Part shown: positions 5,639 through 6,290 of the stretch, one piece after another | How positions within the stretch are numbered: the stretch's first letter is position 1 | Layout of the letters: every line of letters begins with the position of its first letter | Assembly (NCBI GenBank): GCA_050633205.1 | Contig: JBOEGA010000090.1 | Span: forward strand, 1-6,290 | Length of the DNA: 6,290 nucleotides | DNA from: CBDHHC01 sp050633205 | GTDB lineage: Bacteria > Pseudomonadota > Alphaproteobacteria > Rhizobiales > CBDHHC01 | Direction of reading: 5' to 3' | Made by a program: the position numbers and the translations under genes | The notes under the pieces: generated by a model | Told to the model about the DNA's origin: nothing | What the model saw: the letters and a program-made list of their open reading frames with translations, nothing else | Database searches by the model: none

Positions 5639-6290
5639 ATGGGGAGCAGCATTATCAATGTGCCCATCACCATCAAAGATCGGATGGTGGGCTTCGTTAT
5701 GAACGCTCGTATTTGGTTGTTTGCCGATCACATTTACAATCCCTCATACTGGCTGATTCTCAAACGTGAAGGCTTTAGCGGAAACATCAATTTCAATAGT
5801 GTGGAGTTGAGTTATGAATTGGTTCAATTTGATCGTGATGCCCTAACCGAAATTTATCGCATCCATCACGGAGAATTCCCGAACCCTGGGATTGGCTCTC
5901 AACTTCTCCCTGAAGTAGAACATCTTATTCTTTCGGGAAGAGTCAAAGTTTTCGTCCTCGAATTAGATCTACTGACTCGCGTAGGCGACCCCTACGATCC
6001 CCTAATGAATGAGTCGCAAGGCTTTTATGATTCCGGTGAGCCAGTCCTTGCAACTCGAAATCAACTAGCTGAGGAGCTTGGCAGGGTTATCGGAACCCGC
6101 TGGTTAGGAAAAGATAGTGCGGATCAACTGCACTGGGATCGATCAGTCATTATTCGTGAAATGGTTGAGCGCTATGACGAAGGCGTCGCGGTCGTTGACA
6201 CCGTCATAGACGTTATCGTTGGCCTCTGGGAAATCGGCGTCTTTGCAGTAAAGTTGGTCGGCAGTATTGTCGAATTCCAACTCGATATAG
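5639..6290 (+). CDS. Uncharacterised protein, N-terminal 217 residues (partial, runs off right edge)
   Basis: The frame stays open for 217 codons from the ATG to the window edge. I do not recognise the family. The N-terminus (MGSSIINVPITIKDRMVG) has no signal peptide or lipobox. The next 100 residues look like a soluble mixed alpha/beta protein with aromatic segments such as ARIWLFADHIYNPSYWLIL. An acidic helical stretch follows (NQLAEELGRVI, SVIIREMVERYDEG). Residues about 184-215 form a long hydrophobic segment with repeated V/I/G/W (VVDTVIDVIVGLWEIGVFAV then KLVGSIVEF), still containing Asp, Glu and Lys. This is more like an amphipathic or membrane-inserting helix pair than a classical membrane anchor. 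Soluble head followed by hydrophobic Gly-rich segment also occurs in secreted effectors and polymorphic toxins, but that is only a guess. The start is bounded by a stop at 5630-5632. AAGGT (5623-5627) is 11 bases upstream, so coupling to the small ORF may help initiation. Confidence 0.75.
   Translation, partial: MGSSIINVPITIKDRMVGFVMNARIWLFADHIYNPSYWLILKREGFSGNINFNSVELSYELVQFDRDALTEIYRIHHGEFPNPGIGSQLLPEVEHLILSGRVKVFVLELDLLTRVGDPYDPLMNESQGFYDSGEPVLATRNQLAEELGRVIGTRWLGKDSADQLHWDRSVIIREMVERYDEGVAVVDTVIDVIVGLWEIGVFAVKLVGSIVEFQLDI

Noticed and set aside
5497..5769. 90-codon plus-strand ORF across the start of the unknown gene
   Set aside because: It overlaps, in another frame, both the small ORF and the longer unknown gene. 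Its product is rich in His/Cys/Arg in the manner of an out-of-frame translation, and no good Shine-Dalgarno site precedes its ATG.

Overview
The window looks like the chromosome of a gammaproteobacterium of moderate GC content. The clearest evidence is the partial rimO at the left end. Its protein follows the enterobacterial/pseudomonad form of RimO almost motif for motif, including the [20 protein letters not shown] block. Genes are tightly packed with good Shine-Dalgarno sites. I see no insertion sequence, tRNA, rRNA or CRISPR array.

Layout: (1) 1-806, minus strand: the 5' two-thirds of rimO, which runs off the left edge. (2) 807-1150: a 344-bp divergent intergenic region that must hold the promoters of rimO and of the operon to its right. 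(3) 1151-4845, plus strand: a three-gene operon for a xanthine-oxidase-family molybdenum hydroxylase. The order is FAD subunit, [2Fe-2S] subunit, molybdopterin subunit. The genes overlap by 8 and 11 bp, so they are almost certainly translationally coupled. (4) 4879-5145: a small MoaD/ThiS-like sulfur-carrier protein ending in Gly-Gly, 33 bp after the large subunit and probably the last gene of the operon. (5) 5146-5552: a 407-bp non-coding stretch rich in inverted repeats. (6) 5553-5636: a possible 27-residue ORF with a good ribosome binding site, ending two bases before (7) an unrecognised reading frame, 5639 to the right edge, cut off by the window.

How the genes work together: the three subunits should form a cytoplasmic hydroxylase. 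A substrate is oxidised at the molybdopterin-cytosine-dinucleotide (or related) centre of the large subunit. Electrons pass through two [2Fe-2S] clusters in the small subunit to FAD in the medium subunit and then to an acceptor. All cofactor motifs I looked for are present, including the catalytic Glu of the large subunit. The substrate cannot be read from the sequence. The large subunit lacks the AYRCSFR loop of aerobic CO dehydrogenase and the medium subunit has no [4Fe-4S] insertion of the 4-hydroxybenzoyl-CoA reductase kind. The MoaD-like protein suggests a dedicated sulfur supply for the pterin cofactor.

The core of the window is a recognisable, intact enzyme system. The least explained part is the right end: the structured intergenic region, the tiny coupled ORF and the unknown protein after it.
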